DNA of 64,000 nt from Flavobacterium sp. GSB-24 (GTDB taxonomy: Bacteria > Bacteroidota > Bacteroidia > Flavobacteriales > Flavobacteriaceae), in contig NZ_AP027043.1 of assembly GCF_027924665.1 (NCBI RefSeq), forward strand, positions 434,001 to 498,000. The letters run 5' to 3'. Below the pieces are notes generated by a model, which was not told the origin of the DNA, did no database searches, and worked only from the letters and a program-made list of their open reading frames with translations. Below, in pieces: positions 36,656-44,921 of this stretch. The translations under genes were made by a program, and so were the position numbers. The stretch's first letter is position 1, and each line of letters opens with the position of its first letter.

Positions 36656-38173
36656 ATGAATAGAAAAGATAATTTTATTGCTGCTATAAACACAGGGTAC
36701 TCTTCAAAGGGAGACAGCATCATCCTTGGGGGCGCAATGCTTGACGGTGAGCCACTTGCAGAAGCGCATGTGAAAATTCCATTAAAAACTTTAAATCGCC
36801 ACGGATTAATTGCTGGTGCAACCGGAACAGGAAAAACTAAAACAATCCAAGTTTTTTCTGAGCAGCTTTCGAATGCTGGAATTCCAGTTTTAATGATGGA
36901 TATTAAAGGTGATTTTAGCGGTATTGCTAAAGAAGGAAAAGAGGAAGGTTTTATTACAGAACGACATTCAAAAATAAACATACCTTATAATGTAGCTTCA
37001 TTTCCAGTTGAACTAATGTCGTTGTCTAAACAAAACGGAGTTCGTCTGCGTGCCACGGTTTCTGAATTTGGACCTGTTTTGTTTTCTAGAATATTAGATC
37101 TTAATGATACTCAAGCTGGAGTTGTAGCGGTTATATTTAAATATTGCGATGATAACCAAATGCCTTTACTAGATTTAAAAGACATTAAGAAAGTTATCAA
37201 TTATATTACAGAAGAAGGCAAAGATGAAATTACTGCAAGCTATGGTAAAATTTCAACTGCAACTACTGGAACAATTCTTAGAAAAATTATCGAATTAGAG
37301 CAACAAGGAGGCGACATATTTTTTGGCGAATTATCATTTGAAACTGATGATTTAATGAGAATTGATGAGAATGGAAAAGGTTATGTAAATATCATTCGCT
37401 TGACGGATATTCAGGACAAACCTAAATTATTTTCTACTTTCATGTTAAGCCTTTTGGCGGAAATTTATCAAAAAATGCCTGAGAAAGGAGATGCAGAACA
37501 ACCTGAATTAGTGATTTTTATTGACGAAGCACATTTAATTTTCAATGAAGCCAGTAAGGCATTGTTAGAGCAAATTGAAACTATTGTAAAATTAATTCGT
37601 TCTAAGGGTGTTGGTGTTTATTTCGTAACTCAGAATCCAATGGATGTTCCTAGCGGCGTTTTAGCTCAATTAGGATTAAAGATTCAGCATGCGCTTAGGG
37701 CTTTCACGGCAAATGATCGTCAGGCAATTAAAAAAACAGCGGACAATTACCCAACTTCTGAATTTTATAAAACAGATGAATTACTGACAAGTCTCGGAAT
37801 TGGAGAAGCTTTGGTTACAGCGCTCAACGAAAAAGGTGTTCCAACTCCGCTTGTTGCGACAATGATGCGTGCGCCACAAAGCCGTATGGATATTTTATCT
37901 GCTTCTGAAATTGATGAAATAAACAACAAATCGAAATTGGTCAAAAAATATGCTGAAGAAATAGACCGAGAAAGTGCTTACGAACTACTGACCAAGAAAA
38001 TTGAAAGCGCTAATCAAGCTACAGCAGAGCAAGAAGAACAAGCGCCTACAAGATCTTCAAAAGCAGAACCAAGTACAGCAAGTGTTGTTGGAAAATCGGT
38101 TTTGAAAGTTGTAACAAGCGCTACTTTTATTAGAGGTGTTTTTGGAGTTTTAACCAAAATCTTTAAGAAATAA
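36656..38173 (+). CDS. HerA-like helicase/ATPase of the DUF853 family
   Basis: A 505-residue cytosolic P-loop ATPase of the DUF853/HerA-FtsK group. The N-terminus forms the small beta domain (GDSIILGGAMLDGEPLAEAHVKIPLKTLNRHGLIAG), Walker A is GATGTGKT at 54-61, Walker B is LVIFIDEAHL with Asp290 and Glu291, and IRSKGVGVYFVTQNPMDVP is the typical sensor segment. The C-terminal tail from about 440 is Lys/Glu/Ser-rich with a hydrophobic end (VVTSATFIRGVFGVLTKIFKK) that may form an amphipathic anchor. Related proteins process DNA ends or pump DNA; the role of this family is unproven. It is monocistronic. Confidence 0.88.
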   Translation: MNRKDNFIAAINTGYSSKGDSIILGGAMLDGEPLAEAHVKIPLKTLNRHGLIAGATGTGKTKTIQVFSEQLSNAGIPVLMMDIKGDFSGIAKEGKEEGFITERHSKINIPYNVASFPVELMSLSKQNGVRLRATVSEFGPVLFSRILDLNDTQAGVVAVIFKYCDDNQMPLLDLKDIKKVINYITEEGKDEITASYGKISTATTGTILRKIIELEQQGGDIFFGELSFETDDLMRIDENGKGYVNIIRLTDIQDKPKLFSTFMLSLLAEIYQKMPEKGDAEQPELVIFIDEAHLIFNEASKALLEQIETIVKLIRSKGVGVYFVTQNPMDVPSGVLAQLGLKIQHALRAFTANDRQAIKKTADNYPTSEFYKTDELLTSLGIGEALVTALNEKGVPTPLVATMMRAPQSRMDILSASEIDEINNKSKLVKKYAEEIDRESAYELLTKKIESANQATAEQEEQAPTRSSKAEPSTASVVGKSVLKVVTSATFIRGVFGVLTKIFKK

Positions 38174-38182
38174 ACAATACCA

Positions 38183-38241
38183 CAATGTCAAAAAACAAAT
38201 ATCAATTACAATATTGAAAATTGTAATTGATATTGACATTG
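38183..38241. terminator. Two-step hairpin between the HerA-like gene and kmo
   Basis: An outer stem CAATGTCA (38183-38190) with TGACATTG (38234-38241) encloses a 15-bp perfect inner stem (38198-38212 with 38220-38234). It separates convergent genes and can act in both directions, though it lacks a strong T tract. Confidence 0.65.
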
Positions 38242-38250
38242 TTGTTAAAA

Positions 38251-39591
38251 TTATTTAGATAACAATTCAAGAATTTTATTTTCGACTTCGGGAGAATTCC
38301 AGATATTTTCGATGTTATCCAGCTTTAAAACTTCTTCCATAATTCCGTTTTGGAAATCTCCAATAGCCAAAGCTTCTGCGTACGGACGATCACTAAAAGT
38401 TACACGGCTGTAAAGCGGAATCCATTTATCTGGGTGTTTATCTGAAAATATCTTTTCTATTTTCTTTTGTAATAAGAATTTTTCATCTGCCGTTTTTGTA
38501 CTCATTTCCATGAAATTTCGATATGAAAGTTCTGCAATTGCATCGGCATTTGGTTTACGGGAAATTTGATATTCGGTAAAGATCTTTTTCCAGTCGTCTC
38601 CAAATTTCTCTATCATTTCATTTAAAACCGTAATATCTTCAAAACCTGCGTTCATTCCTTGTCCGTAAAATGGAACAATTGCGTGGCAGGCATCTCCGAT
38701 CAAAGCAATTTTATCTTCGTAAGTCCACGGAAAACATTTCATGGTCACCAAAGTACTGGTTGGATTTTTAAAGAAATCATTGGCCAGTTCTGGAATTACT
38801 TCAATAGAATCTGGGAAATTTTTCTCAAAAAAATCTTCTACCATTTTTCGATCAACAAGTGATTCAAAAGAATTTTGACCTTCAAAAGGCATAAATAAAG
38901 TACAGGTAAAACTTCCGTCAAGATTAGGAAGCGCAATTAACATGTACTCTCCTCTTGGCCAAATATGAAAAGAATTTTTGTCTAATTTATGCGTTCCGTC
39001 TGCATTTGCTGGAATGTTCAATTCTTTGTAACCCATGTTTAAAAATTCCTGAGAATAATTAAACATACTCTGACGCTGCATTCTGTGGCGGATTCTAGAA
39101 AAAGCACCATCTGCTCCAAAAACCATATCGTATTTTCTTTCCTCCCACTCTCCTCTTTCGCTTTCGCCAATATGCAGCGTCGCGTCGCTTAAGGTAACAT
39201 CCCAGATTTTCTGTTCAAAATGAAATTCGGCTCCAGCTTCTTCTGCAAGATCAATCATTTTTCGGTTTAGCTTTCCTCTGGAAATTGAGTATATAGATTC
39301 GCCTTCTTGTCCGTAATTCTGAAAATTCAGTTTGTCTACTAGATGAATTGCACGTTTGTCCATCGGAATTGCAATTTCTCTTACCGAATCTCCAACACCA
39401 ACTGCATCGAGCGCTTTCCAGCCTCGGTTGGACATTGCCAGATTAATTGAGCGACCAGAAAAATTAATTTTTCGAATATCAGGACTACGATCATAAACAT
39501 GAACGGTGTGACCAGCTTTTTTAAGATAAATTGCCAGCAGTGATCCTACAAGTCCAGAACCTACAACTGCAATTTTTAGTGAAGTTTGCAT
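38251..39591 (-). CDS. kmo: Kynurenine 3-monooxygenase
   Basis: A 446-residue FAD monooxygenase that hydroxylates L-kynurenine to 3-hydroxykynurenine with NADPH and O2. Marks are the dinucleotide fold VVGSGLVGSLLAIYLKKAGHTVHVYDRSPD, the KMO-specific GRSINLAMSNRGWKALDAVGV, DMVFGADGAFSRIRHRM, and KIALIGDACHAIVPFYGQGMNAGFEDITVL for the FAD pyrophosphate site. Length matches bacterial KMO; no clear C-terminal membrane anchor is visible. The next enzyme of the pathway, kynureninase, is encoded at 51807, about 12 kb away, so the pathway is not in one operon. Products lead to 3-hydroxyanthranilate and NAD. Confidence 0.93.
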   Translation of the reverse strand: MQTSLKIAVVGSGLVGSLLAIYLKKAGHTVHVYDRSPDIRKINFSGRSINLAMSNRGWKALDAVGVGDSVREIAIPMDKRAIHLVDKLNFQNYGQEGESIYSISRGKLNRKMIDLAEEAGAEFHFEQKIWDVTLSDATLHIGESERGEWEERKYDMVFGADGAFSRIRHRMQRQSMFNYSQEFLNMGYKELNIPANADGTHKLDKNSFHIWPRGEYMLIALPNLDGSFTCTLFMPFEGQNSFESLVDRKMVEDFFEKNFPDSIEVIPELANDFFKNPTSTLVTMKCFPWTYEDKIALIGDACHAIVPFYGQGMNAGFEDITVLNEMIEKFGDDWKKIFTEYQISRKPNADAIAELSYRNFMEMSTKTADEKFLLQKKIEKIFSDKHPDKWIPLYSRVTFSDRPYAEALAIGDFQNGIMEEVLKLDNIENIWNSPEVENKILELLSK

Positions 39592-39690
39592 CAGGGAAAA
39601 TCTAATATATAAGAACGTAAAAATAAGTAATAATTACACATAAGCTTTAAAATAAACCAAATATTTGCCCATCAAGTCTAATATTTACTT

Positions 39691-39775
39691 GGGCATGTCC
39701 CTTCGGGCCGGGCTTTCGGCTATATCTTTTATTCCGTTTCTCTTCATAAAAGGATACTGCCTCTATCCCTCATGC
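39691..39775 (+). ncRNA. Candidate structured RNA element, copy 2
   Basis: Bases GCATG (39693-39697) and CATGC (39771-39775) close the element. Inside are CCCTTCGGG (39699-39707), GCCGGGCTTTCGGC (39707-39720), a longer AT-rich hairpin (roughly 39721-39755, TATCTTTTAT against ATAAAAGGATA) and CTCTATCCCTCATGC. The start GGGCATG and end CTATCCCTCATGC match copy 1 (13903-14014, minus strand), with base changes on both sides of the outer stem that keep pairing (GCGTGA/TCACGC there, GCATG/CATGC here). No gene lies in the rest of 39592-39905. Confidence 0.55.
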
Positions 39776-39905
39776 GGCATCTATTTTCATAACTAAATCA
39801 TGTATAATATATTTTATAGATTCCAATGTCAATAAAAATCTTAATTAAAAATACTACTTTAGTATAATTAGAATTATTAAACAAAATATTGGCAAATCGA
39901 AAAAA

Positions 39906-40700
39906 ATGAACCTCTACTCAGAACATTACGTAACTCCAAAAACGGAAAGGTTCGTTAATAAAATTTGGTGTCTGGACAACAGCATCGGCGAAGACCTGAT
40001 CGAAAACAAACTCGTTTTACCAAACGGCTGTTTTAATCTCGCCATTGTAAGCGGAAATGCGATAGAAGTTCATACGAGTAAAAAGAAATACGAGATGAAC
40101 GAAGGCATTTACTTTTGTTCGCAAATGACCAATAAAGTTTTGGTCAATATCCAGCACAAAACTAAAGTTACAATTATACAGTTTCATGGCTGGACGCTTT
40201 CGATGTTTCCGAAATATGATTTAGGCGATTTTACAGATTCTATTGTTCATATTAATGGCGAAGAATTACCTTTTAAAATTCATACTTATTTAGATATTAA
40301 AACTTTGCTAGATACAATTAATGTATATTTTGAAGAATTGACTTTTTCAAATCCAGACAAAGATCTAGTTGAAAAAATATGTGAAATCATTAAACTTAAT
40401 AACGAAGAAATTTCGGTTTCGGAAATTAGCAAAACATTAAATTTATCACAGCGATTACTGCAAATCAAATTTAAGACCGCAACTGGACTTACAATTAAAA
40501 AATACATTCAGATTTTGAAGTTCAGAAAATCGGTTGACCAAATGGTGAATTCTGATTTAGAAAAATTAAAACTAACTGATGTCGCTCTTTACAACAAATA
40601 TTTTGACCAGTCGCATTTTATAAAAAAGTTTAAAGATGTCACCAAAACGACTCCAAAAACGTTCGATCCCGATTCGTATTTTCTTTCTCAAAAAAGATAA
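39906..40700 (+). CDS. AraC family transcriptional regulator
   Basis: A 264-residue regulator. The N-terminal half has the AraC-associated DUF6597-like pattern: YVTPKTERFVNKIWCLDNSIGEDLIENKLVLPNGCFNLAIVSG, then a cupin-like domain. The C-terminal 100 residues contain the double helix-turn-helix: EEISVSEISKTLNLSQRLLQIKFKTATGLTIKKYIQILKFRKSV and LTDVALYNKYFDQSHFIKKFKDVTKTTPKTFDPDSYFLSQK. It ends 75 bases before a serine hydrolase gene on the same strand and may control it and the next one. The inducer is unknown. Confidence 0.88.
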   Translation: MNLYSEHYVTPKTERFVNKIWCLDNSIGEDLIENKLVLPNGCFNLAIVSGNAIEVHTSKKKYEMNEGIYFCSQMTNKVLVNIQHKTKVTIIQFHGWTLSMFPKYDLGDFTDSIVHINGEELPFKIHTYLDIKTLLDTINVYFEELTFSNPDKDLVEKICEIIKLNNEEISVSEISKTLNLSQRLLQIKFKTATGLTIKKYIQILKFRKSVDQMVNSDLEKLKLTDVALYNKYFDQSHFIKKFKDVTKTTPKTFDPDSYFLSQKR

Positions 40701-40720
40701 GTATTCGCATTTATACAATT

Positions 40721-40747
40721 TTGCAAATAATGATTGACTTACTTTTG
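40721..40747 (+). promoter_or_regulatory. Candidate promoter of the NTF2-serine hydrolase gene
   Basis: TACTTTTG (40740-40747) matches the -7 consensus 28 bases above the ATG; TTG at 40721-40723 is 16 bases upstream, one base short of the usual spacing. Confidence 0.45.
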
Positions 40748-40775
40748 CAAAATCAATCATCATTCATCAATCAAA

Positions 40776-42284
40776 ATGAAAATCAATCACACTTTTTTTC
40801 AACTAAAAACTTTTTTAGTTGGAGTACTTCTCATCCAAATTCAAATCGCATTCTCGCAGGAAGAAAAAAGCTCGGCTTTGTACAAGACCATTATGTCAAA
40901 AGACAGTCTTCTTTTTAATATTGGCTTTAATACTTGCGACATTAAACAATTTGAGAACTTATACACGGACGATTTTGAGTTTTTTCACGACAAAGACAGT
41001 ATTTCGGACAAGGCGCTATTTTTAAAAAACTTAAAAAACGGAATTTGTGCAACGCCCCGAAAATACAATTACCGCAGAGAATTAGTTGATGGAAGTACTG
41101 AAATTTATCCGCTTTACAAAAAAGGCGTTTTGTATGGCGCCATACAAATGGGCACGCATCGATTTTTTGAAAGCACTGCTGAAAAACCCGAAGAAGCAGG
41201 AAGCTTTGCCAAGTTTACTCATCTTTGGCTTTTAAAAAATAAAGAATGGAAATTAGCCCGATCGCTGAGTTACAATCATCAAATGACAAGTTCTACAGCC
41301 AATAAAGTTGGCCTTTTTGACAATGTTGAAGAAACAGAAAAATGGCTTAAAGAAAATAATGTTCCCACTTTAGGAATCGGCATTATTACGGATGGTAAAC
41401 TAAAACAGGTAAAGGTTTTTGGCGAACTTCAAAAAGGTGTTTCGGCACCTTACAATACGATTTGGAATGTCGCATCTTTAACTAAACCGGTTACGGCTGT
41501 TGTAACTTTAAAGTTAGTAAGTTCTGGAAAATGGGATTTAGATGAACCTCTTTATAAATATTGGACAGATCCAGATATTGCAAAAGATCCCTATTTAAAA
41601 TTATTGACGACCAGAATTGTTTTAAGTCATCAGACTGGTTTTCCGAATTGGAGGTCTTTTAATGATTCTAACAAACTGGATTTCAAATTCAAACCTGGAA
41701 CTAAATACCAATATTCCGGAGAAGGTTTTGAGTATTTACGAAAAGCCTTGGAGAAAAAATTTCACAAAACATTAGATCAGCTGGCTTCAGAATTAATTTT
41801 TGAGCCGTTGAAAATGAATGACTCTCAACTTATTTGGAATAATAAAATCGATCTTTTGAGATATGCAATTAATTATGACAACAAAGGAAATGCCTATGAA
41901 CCAACAAAAAATAAAACTGCCAGTGCCGCAGACGATTTACTAACAACTATTGAAGATTACGGAACATTTTTGTGCAGCGTTATGAACGGTGACGGTTTAA
42001 GCAAAAAAGTTTTTGAAGCAATGAAATCACATCAGGTTTCAACAAAAAAAGACAAATACTTTGGTCTGGGTTTTGAAATTTATGATTTAGGAAATGAAAA
42101 CTATGCTTTATCGCATGGTGGTGCAGACAAAGGTGTTCAGACTATTTTTTTACTGTTGCCACAAACAAAACAAGGATTAGTAATTTTTACCAATGTTGAT
42201 GACGGCTATAAAATTTATGAAGATATCGTTGTGCATTACCTAGGAAAAAATGGAAGAAAAATAGTCGATATCGAAACGAAATAA
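40776..42284 (+). CDS. Secreted serine hydrolase (beta-lactamase fold) with N-terminal NTF2-like domain
   Basis: A 502-residue exported protein. From the ATG at 40776 it has a signal peptide (MKINHTFFQLKTFLVGVLLIQIQIAFSQ); the frame is open further up to a TTG at 40734, but that start is not signal-like. Residues about 30-165 resemble a DUF4440/SnoaL (NTF2-like) domain (DSLLFNIGFNTCDIKQFENLYTDDFEFFHDKD...FTHLWLLKNKEWKLARSLSYNHQ). The rest is a class C beta-lactamase/DD-peptidase fold: SLTK (Ser234, Lys237), YSGEG in place of Y-x-N, and SHGGADKG for the H/K-x-G box. It is probably a peptidase or esterase; being a beta-lactamase is possible but not supported. Confidence 0.85.
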   Translation: MKINHTFFQLKTFLVGVLLIQIQIAFSQEEKSSALYKTIMSKDSLLFNIGFNTCDIKQFENLYTDDFEFFHDKDSISDKALFLKNLKNGICATPRKYNYRRELVDGSTEIYPLYKKGVLYGAIQMGTHRFFESTAEKPEEAGSFAKFTHLWLLKNKEWKLARSLSYNHQMTSSTANKVGLFDNVEETEKWLKENNVPTLGIGIITDGKLKQVKVFGELQKGVSAPYNTIWNVASLTKPVTAVVTLKLVSSGKWDLDEPLYKYWTDPDIAKDPYLKLLTTRIVLSHQTGFPNWRSFNDSNKLDFKFKPGTKYQYSGEGFEYLRKALEKKFHKTLDQLASELIFEPLKMNDSQLIWNNKIDLLRYAINYDNKGNAYEPTKNKTASAADDLLTTIEDYGTFLCSVMNGDGLSKKVFEAMKSHQVSTKKDKYFGLGFEIYDLGNENYALSHGGADKGVQTIFLLLPQTKQGLVIFTNVDDGYKIYEDIVVHYLGKNGRKIVDIETK

Positions 42285-42529
42285 AGCCAATATAGACCGT
42301 ATAAAGAGTAGCTTTTAGTCTATGCTCGAATTCGTTTTTTAAATTAAATGAAAAAAAATTGATTGATTGTGAAACCAAATCGAAAATCGCTCGTCTAACA
42401 TTTTAAGACCTTACATTTATTTCAGTAAAAAATCGTAATTTCGACACAAAACACTGAATATCTAATGGTTATCAGGTTTCAATCATCAATCAAAAATGAA
42501 TCATTTATTTCAACCAACTATCAATCATT

Positions 42530-43990
42530 ATGAAAAAATCAATCAAACTTATTGCACTCTTTGTAGTTTTTCAAATCTCGGCTTTAAGCACTTTTGCACA
42601 AGATAAAGCACAGCAAATTGAACAGCTTTTAGCTAAATACAACGAATACGGACAATTTAACGGCTCCGCTCTCGTTGCCGTAAATGGAAAAGTAATCTTA
42701 AAAAAAGGTTTTGGTTTGGCCAATATGGAATGGGATGTTCCAAATCAGCCTGATACTAAATTCAGATTAGGTTCTATCAGCAAACAATTTACAGCGTTTT
42801 TAATAGTAAAACTAGCTGAAGAAGGAAAACTGAAATTAGATGTTCCAATCACAACTTATCTGCCAGATTATCCAAAAGAAAATGGTGGTAAAATTACAAT
42901 TCATCACTTATTGACACACACGTCTGGAATTCCGAATTATACCAGTGCGCCAAACTTTTTTAAAGATAAAGCTCGAAATCCGTATACTCCAGAAGAATTC
43001 GTAAAAACGTTTTCAAGTCTGCCGCTTGAATTTACGCCTGGCGAAAAATTCAATTACAGCAATTCTGGTTATTTTCTATTGGGTTATATTATTGAAAAAA
43101 TTTCAGGGAAAACATACGAACAATATTTACAGGAAATTATTTTTACACCTTTAAAAATGGTTAATTCTGGTTATGACCACAGCGATGTCATTTTAAAAAA
43201 CAGAGCGGCTGGTTACGAAAAACAGGGAAAAAAAATTGTAAACGCTGCATATCTTGACATGAGCATTCCGTATGCCGCTGGATCTTTGTACTCAACGGTA
43301 GAAGATTTGTATTTGTGGGATCAGGCGCTTTATACAAACAAACTGCTTTCAGAAAAATCCATAGAATCTTTATACAAACCATATATTAAAGCGTGGGGCG
43401 GTTTTTATGGATATGGATGGTCAACTTATGAAGCTCCGAATGGAGAAAACAGTAAATTAAATATTATTGAGCACGGAGGCGGTATTAACGGATTTAATAC
43501 AATCATTTCTCGTATTCCTGCAGATAAGAATCTTGTAGTTTTATTAAACAATACAGGCGGAACCGTTTTAGGCGAAATGAACACTGCTATTCGTGCTATT
43601 TTATACAATCAGCCGTTTGATCAGCCTAAAAAATCGCTGGCATTAGATTTATTGGATATCTATAATGAAAAAGGCGCAGCGACTGGAACCGAAACTTATA
43701 AAAAACTGAAAAATGATCCTACATACGCTATCAAAGAAGGAGATATGAATCGAGTTGGATATCAGTTATTACAAAACGGAAAAAAGAAAGAAGCAATTGA
43801 AGTTTTCAAAATTAACGTTGAAACTTTCCCAAAATCAGGAAATGCTTTTGACAGTTTAGGTGAAGCTTATCTAGCAGATGGTGATAAAAAATTAGCTATC
43901 GCGAATTACAAAAAATCAGTCGAATTAGATCCTTCAAATGAAAACGGGAAAAAAGTATTAGATGAACTTTCAAAAAGTAAAACTAAATAA
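42530..43990 (+). CDS. Secreted serine hydrolase (beta-lactamase fold) with C-terminal TPR
   Basis: A 486-residue exported protein: signal peptide KKSIKLIALFVVFQISALSTFAQ (cleavage near 24), then a class C beta-lactamase/DD-peptidase fold with SISK (Ser82, Lys85), YSN (Tyr176-Asn178) and EHGGGINGF. The last about 90 residues hold TPR units (VGYQLLQNGKKKEAIEVFKINVETFPKSGNAFDSLGEAYLADGDKKLAIANYKKSVELDPSN). It is likely a periplasmic peptidase or esterase. It follows a related hydrolase gene, and the two upstream regions share runs of ATCAATCATC. A terminator lies at 44017. Confidence 0.88.
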   Translation: MKKSIKLIALFVVFQISALSTFAQDKAQQIEQLLAKYNEYGQFNGSALVAVNGKVILKKGFGLANMEWDVPNQPDTKFRLGSISKQFTAFLIVKLAEEGKLKLDVPITTYLPDYPKENGGKITIHHLLTHTSGIPNYTSAPNFFKDKARNPYTPEEFVKTFSSLPLEFTPGEKFNYSNSGYFLLGYIIEKISGKTYEQYLQEIIFTPLKMVNSGYDHSDVILKNRAAGYEKQGKKIVNAAYLDMSIPYAAGSLYSTVEDLYLWDQALYTNKLLSEKSIESLYKPYIKAWGGFYGYGWSTYEAPNGENSKLNIIEHGGGINGFNTIISRIPADKNLVVLLNNTGGTVLGEMNTAIRAILYNQPFDQPKKSLALDLLDIYNEKGAATGTETYKKLKNDPTYAIKEGDMNRVGYQLLQNGKKKEAIEVFKINVETFPKSGNAFDSLGEAYLADGDKKLAIANYKKSVELDPSNENGKKVLDELSKSKTK

Positions 43991-44016
43991 CATTTAAAAA
44001 ATCCTTTTAAAATTAT

Positions 44017-44060
44017 CTCCGATAAAATAGATTCAAATCTTTTTTATCGGAGTTTTTTTT
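44017..44060 (+). terminator. Terminator of the TPR serine hydrolase gene
   Basis: CTCCGATAAAA (44017-44027) pairs with TTTTATCGGAG (44042-44052), followed by a T run. Confidence 0.85.
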
Positions 44061-44141
44061 GTTACAATTTCTAACATTCAAATTGGATAATTTAGCTTTA
44101 AAAATATTATTTTAGCCCGACCCAAAATAACAATTTAACCT

Positions 44142-44591
44142 ATGAAAAATTTTAAGAAACAAGGCTTTCTGGCTGTATTTTTATGTTTATTTATTTCTTT
44201 AAACTGTTTATCACAAAACAATTCGCAAGCTCCAGCAATGCCTTCACAGCAAAACAGAATTATAATTGATAAAATCGTCGAAGCAGCACATTATAAAAAT
44301 TATGTGATTGATTTTTGTTTATCGAAAATAAACGAAACTTCGGCAAAAGAAGGCTGGAATGACCAGAAAACAATGGAGATCAGTCAAAGCATTAATTATA
44401 AAAATTTCAGGGATGCGATTTACAACAGTTTTGTTGTTTTTGATGAAGTAGAACTGGAAACTTTATTAAAAGCATATGAAAAAGACACCGCTTACCAGAC
44501 TAAAAATGTAATGACTAATAATAAAGTGCTTATTAATAATCTGAATATTTTTGCTGCTGATATTGTGAAGGGGAAGTATATTTCTAAATAA
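44142..44591 (+). CDS. Small secreted protein of unknown function
   Basis: A 149-residue protein with a signal peptide (KKQGFLAVFLCLFISLNCLSQ, cleavage near 25). The mature part is predicted helical (QNRIIIDKIVEAAHYKNYVIDFCLSKINETSAKEGWNDQKTMEISQSINYKNFRDAIYNSFVVFDEVELETLLKAY) with one Cys. I do not recognise a family. The helical-pair layout and an EVELETLL-type segment recall small periplasmic helical domains such as DUF2059, but this is a guess. It lies alone after the serine hydrolases, and a repeat region follows. Confidence 0.6.
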   Translation: MKNFKKQGFLAVFLCLFISLNCLSQNNSQAPAMPSQQNRIIIDKIVEAAHYKNYVIDFCLSKINETSAKEGWNDQKTMEISQSINYKNFRDAIYNSFVVFDEVELETLLKAYEKDTAYQTKNVMTNNKVLINNLNIFAADIVKGKYISK

Positions 44592-44592
44592 A

Positions 44593-44627
44593 AAGGTGCT
44601 AAGGTTCTAAGATGCTAAGATTCTAAG
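44593..44627. repeat. CTAAG octamer array
   Basis: Four successive units of about 8 bases (TGCTAAG, GTTCTAAG, ATGCTAAG, ATTCTAAG) follow the stop of the small secreted protein gene. Confidence 0.6.
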
Positions 44628-44633
44628 TTTTTG

Positions 44634-44889
44634 TACTCTTTGTCAAAGTTTAAAACTTTGACACAAAGATTCAATTTTAAGTTGTCTTCTCATTTTTGTC
44701 ATTTCGACGAAGGAGACTCGAGCAATAGTGACTGGCGGAGCAAATCTCCGCAAGAAGCCCGACCAAGATTAAACTCTCTTTGCGGAGTTACTTACGGAGA
44801 TTTCTCCTTCGTCGAAATGACAATATTCTGGTTATTTTGTTTAATACAAATTTCTTCAAAATCTTGGTTTTAAACTTTTACAAAGAGTA
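44634..44889. repeat. Outer inverted repeat enclosing another palindromic element
   Basis: The arms 44634-44651 and 44872-44889 pair at 17 of 18 bases (TACTCTTTG start). Between them lies a complete copy of the GTCATTTCGACGAAG element (44696-44823), so one element seems to have entered another. TTTCAAG-type units follow directly at 44890-44920. No gene is present in 44592-44921. Confidence 0.75.
44696..44823. repeat. Palindromic repeat element, GTCATTTCGACGAAG variant, copy 1
   Basis: The arms 44696-44716 and 44803-44823 are perfectly complementary over 21 bp. The centre includes GCCCGACCAAGATTAAA and TTTGCGGAGTTACTTACGGA, matching the copy at 54645-54746. Confidence 0.85.
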
Positions 44890-44921
44890 AAAAAACCTGA
44901 AACTTGAAACTTGAAACAAAA

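Noticed and set aside
42530..43990. A true antibiotic-destroying beta-lactamase
   Set aside because: The motifs SISK, YSN and HGG are common to DD-peptidases and esterases of the same fold, and the TPR tail is not typical of resistance enzymes.
44631..44873. 80-codon open frame on the plus strand
   Set aside because: It spans the nested palindromic repeats; its translation follows the repeat arms and a similar frame appears in the copy at 54608-54793.
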